From NCBI GenBank assembly GCA_014379045.1, contig JACMMK010000311.1:1-8183 (forward strand): a DNA stretch of 8,183 nucleotides. The letters run 5' to 3'. Below are positions 6,576-8,183 of the stretch, piece after piece (within the stretch, counting starts at the first letter, position 1; each line of letters opens with the position of its first letter). This DNA comes from Burkholderiales bacterium (lineage in GTDB: Bacteria; Pseudomonadota; Gammaproteobacteria; Burkholderiales; CAIKXV01). The notes under the pieces were generated by a model. The model did not search any database. It had not been told where the DNA came from and worked only from the letters and a program-made list of their open reading frames with translations. The position numbers and the translations under genes were made by a program.

Positions 6576-7505
6576 ATGAACGTGCGTGTGAACGGCACCC
6601 TGCTCGGCATCGCGTTGCTGCTGGTCGTGGGCCTGATCGCGCCGCTGCTCGTGTATCCGACGTTCATGATGAAGGTCTGGTGCTTCGCGCTGTTCGCCTG
6701 CGCGTTCAACCTGCTGCTCGGCTATACCGGCCTGCTCTCCTTCGGCCACGCGGCGTTCCTGTCGGTCGGGGGTTATCTCGCCGGCCATGCTTGCAAGGCG
6801 TGGGGATTCACGCCCGAGCTCGGCATCCTGCTCGGCACGTGCGCGGGCGGGGCGGTCGGATATGTGTTCGGGTGGCTCGCGATACGCCGCTCGGGCATCT
6901 ACTTCGCGATGATCACGCTGGCACTGTCGCAGATGATCTATTTCGTCTGGCTGCAGGCGCCGTTCACGGGAGGCGAGGACGGATTGCAGGGAGTGCCACG
7001 CGGAAGGGCTTTCGGACTGATCGATCTCGACAACATCTACGCGATGTATTACTTCGTGTTCGCCGTGTTCATGGCGGGGTTCCTGCTGATCTATCGCACG
7101 ATCCATTCGCCGTTCGGACAGGTGCTGAAATCGATCCGCGAGAACGAGCCGCGGGCGATCTCGCTCGGCTACGACGTCGACCGCTTCAAGGTACTCGCCT
7201 TCACGCTGTCGGCGGCGTTGTCGGGTACCGCGGGCGCGACCAAGACACTGGTGTTCCAGCTCGCGTCGCTGTCGGACGCGCACTGGCACATGTCGGGCGA
7301 GGTGGTGCTGATGACCTTGCTCGGTGGCCTGGGGACGGTGTTCGGGCCGGTGGTCGGCGCGCTGCTCGTGATCACACTTCAGAACCAGTTGCCGCAGGGG
7401 GTCGGCGCCTGGGTCCCGGTGATCATGGGTTCGATCTTCGTCGTCTGCGTGACGGCGTTCCGGCGCGGCATCGTCGGCGAGTTGCAGGCGCTGTTCCGGC
7501 GTTAG
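6576..7505 (+). CDS. livM: HAAT-family ABC transporter permease, LivM type
   Basis: Second inner-membrane channel subunit, partner of LivH. ATG 6576 has a GGAG (6564-6567) 8 nt upstream. An ATG at 6571 reads only Met-Gln-stop and overlaps this start. The product is 309 residues with about eight hydrophobic segments, including those near 8-28, 33-50, 53-71, 82-103, 107-127, 154-173, 206-228, 243-268 and 278-294. Family landmarks are LGYTGLLSFGHAAFLSVGGY (48-67), the extracytoplasmic TGGEDGLQGVP (131-141), the ATPase-coupling loop LKSIRENEPRAISLGYDVDRFK (184-205 region), and GGLGTVFGPVVGALL (250-264). There is no ATPase domain fused at the C-terminus, consistent with separate livG and livF. It is the last gene of the transporter set, and a hairpin follows. 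Confidence 0.94.
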   Translation: MNVRVNGTLLGIALLLVVGLIAPLLVYPTFMMKVWCFALFACAFNLLLGYTGLLSFGHAAFLSVGGYLAGHACKAWGFTPELGILLGTCAGGAVGYVFGWLAIRRSGIYFAMITLALSQMIYFVWLQAPFTGGEDGLQGVPRGRAFGLIDLDNIYAMYYFVFAVFMAGFLLIYRTIHSPFGQVLKSIRENEPRAISLGYDVDRFKVLAFTLSAALSGTAGATKTLVFQLASLSDAHWHMSGEVVLMTLLGGLGTVFGPVVGALLVITLQNQLPQGVGAWVPVIMGSIFVVCVTAFRRGIVGELQALFRR

Positions 7506-7512
7506 CGGCGCA

Positions 7513-7533
7513 GCGCGTCCAGCCTGGATGCGC
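7513..7533 (+). terminator. Hairpin after livM, possible operon 3' end
   Basis: GCGCGTCCA (7513-7521) pairs with TGGATGCGC (7525-7533) through nine pairs including one G-T(U), with a 3-nt GCC loop, starting 8 nt after the livM stop. No T-tract follows, so it may act as a Rho-assisted 3' end or mRNA cap rather than a classic intrinsic terminator. Its position between livM and a new promoter supports an operon boundary. Confidence 0.4.
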
Positions 7534-7549
7534 GTACGGCACAGGCGCT

Positions 7550-7579
7550 GCCGCTCGTTTCGACCCCAGCGGCTATAAT
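7550..7579 (+). promoter_or_regulatory. Candidate etfB promoter with inverted repeat at the -35 region
   Basis: A perfect -10 box TATAAT (7574-7579) lies 35 nt before the etfB ATG. The expected -35 position 17 nt upstream reads CCGCTC, with no resemblance to TTGACA. Instead a perfect 6-bp inverted repeat, GCCGCT (7550-7555) and AGCGGC (7568-7573) with a 12-nt spacer, abuts the -10 box. A strong -10 with no -35 suggests a promoter helped or blocked by a DNA-binding regulator. The repeat could also be a chance GC-rich dyad. Confidence 0.55.
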
Positions 7580-7614
7580 CATCAGTCACCCAGCAACGTG
7601 ATCAGGACGGTCCC

Positions 7615-8183
7615 ATGAAGGTGCTGGTCGCAGTGAAGCGCGTCATCGACTACAACGTGAAGGTGCGTGTGCGGTCCGATGGCATGGCGGTCGAAACCGC
7701 GAACGTCAAGATGTCGATGAACCCCTTCGACGAGATCGGCGTCGAGGAGGCGATCCGATTGAAGGAAGCCGGACTCTGCACCGAGATCATCGCCGTCTCG
7801 CTCGGCCTGCCGCAGTGCCAGGAGACGCTGCGCACCGCACTCGCAATGGGCGCCGACCGTGCCATCCTCGTCGAGACCGATGTCGAACTGCAGCCGCTCG
7901 CGGTCGCCAAGTTGCTGAAGGCGCTCGTCGATCGCGAACAGCCGAAACTGGCGATCCTCGGCAAGCAGGCGATCGACGACGACTGCAACCAGACTGGCCA
8001 GATGCTCGCCGCGCTGTGCGACCTGCCGCAAGCCACGTTCGCCAGCAAGGTCGAAGTGGCCGATGGCCGCGTGAAGGTCACGCGTGAAGTCGATGGTGGC
8101 CTGGAGACGGTGTCGCTCTCGCTGCCCGTCGTGATCACCACCGACCTGCGCCTGAACGAACCGCGCTACGTCACGCTGCCCAA
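7615..8183 (+). CDS. etfB: Electron transfer flavoprotein beta subunit, 5' part (3' end outside window)
   Basis: Beta subunit of the ETF heterodimer, which takes electrons from acyl-CoA dehydrogenases and passes them to ETF-ubiquinone oxidoreductase. ATG 7615 has AGGA (7604-7607) 7 nt upstream and yields MKVLVAVKRVIDYNVKVRV, the usual start. 189 of an expected 250 or so residues are visible, and the frame is open to the window edge. Landmarks are MNPFDEIGVEEAIRLKE (35-51), CQETLRTALAMGADRAI (68-84), the AMP-binding GKQAIDDDCNQTGQM (116-130), and the ETF-beta signature running from V155 to T175 (VTREVDGG through the Pro at 171). The last two stretches match human ETFB almost residue for residue (from memory), placing this in the housekeeping group I ETFs rather than the bifurcating or nitrogen-fixation (FixA) groups. 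etfA is expected directly downstream. A separate promoter lies upstream. Confidence 0.96.
   Translation, partial: MKVLVAVKRVIDYNVKVRVRSDGMAVETANVKMSMNPFDEIGVEEAIRLKEAGLCTEIIAVSLGLPQCQETLRTALAMGADRAILVETDVELQPLAVAKLLKALVDREQPKLAILGKQAIDDDCNQTGQMLAALCDLPQATFASKVEVADGRVKVTREVDGGLETVSLSLPVVITTDLRLNEPRYVTLP

Noticed and set aside
6571..6579. Met-Gln-stop mini-ORF overlapping the livM ATG
   Set aside because: Only two codons; the GGAG spacing fits the livM ATG at 6576 better, so it is probably chance.
6447..7589. 380-codon open frame on the - strand opposite livM
   Set aside because: Antisense to livM, composed mostly of charged residues, no motif; explained by codon bias.

Overview
The window comes from a GC-rich bacterial chromosome, most likely a betaproteobacterium such as a member of the Burkholderiales or Rhodocyclales. 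The reasons are the strong G/C bias at third codon positions, alr directly upstream of radA, a LivGF-K-HM transporter of a betaproteobacterial/alphaproteobacterial type, and an EtfB very close to the mitochondrial form. All recognisable genes lie on the + strand. I see no tRNA, rRNA, CRISPR array, insertion sequence or phage gene. This is ordinary core/metabolic chromosome, and I found no convincing undescribed system.

Layout. (1) Positions 1-2300 hold the 3' part of alr (alanine racemase) and a complete radA (DNA repair ATPase), 10 nt apart and probably co-transcribed. (2) Positions 2301-2557 are a spacer with a GCGT microsatellite, a plausible sigma70 promoter, and a short leader ORF with a strong Shine-Dalgarno whose stop codon overlaps the livG start. 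(3) Positions 2558-7505 encode a complete HAAT-family (branched-chain amino acid type) ABC importer in the order ATPase livG, ATPase livF, substrate-binding protein livK, permease livH, permease livM. livG and livF overlap by 8 nt. Stem-loops lie after livK (two), between livH and livM, and after livM. (4) A perfect TATAAT with an adjacent inverted repeat precedes etfB, the beta subunit of electron transfer flavoprotein, which runs off the right edge; etfA would be expected next.

How the genes may work together. LivK would capture a ligand in the periplasm, LivH/LivM would form the channel, and LivG/LivF would power it. The ligand cannot be read from sequence; branched-chain or other amino acids, or an aromatic or short carboxylic acid, are all possible. 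The neighbouring ETF accepts electrons from acyl-CoA dehydrogenases, which fits a substrate degraded through acyl-CoA intermediates, but this link is inference. The most interesting molecular details are the asymmetry of the predicted LivG/LivF ATP sites (LivF has Arg in place of the Walker A Lys), the leader ORF before livG, and the RNA hairpins separating livK from livH.
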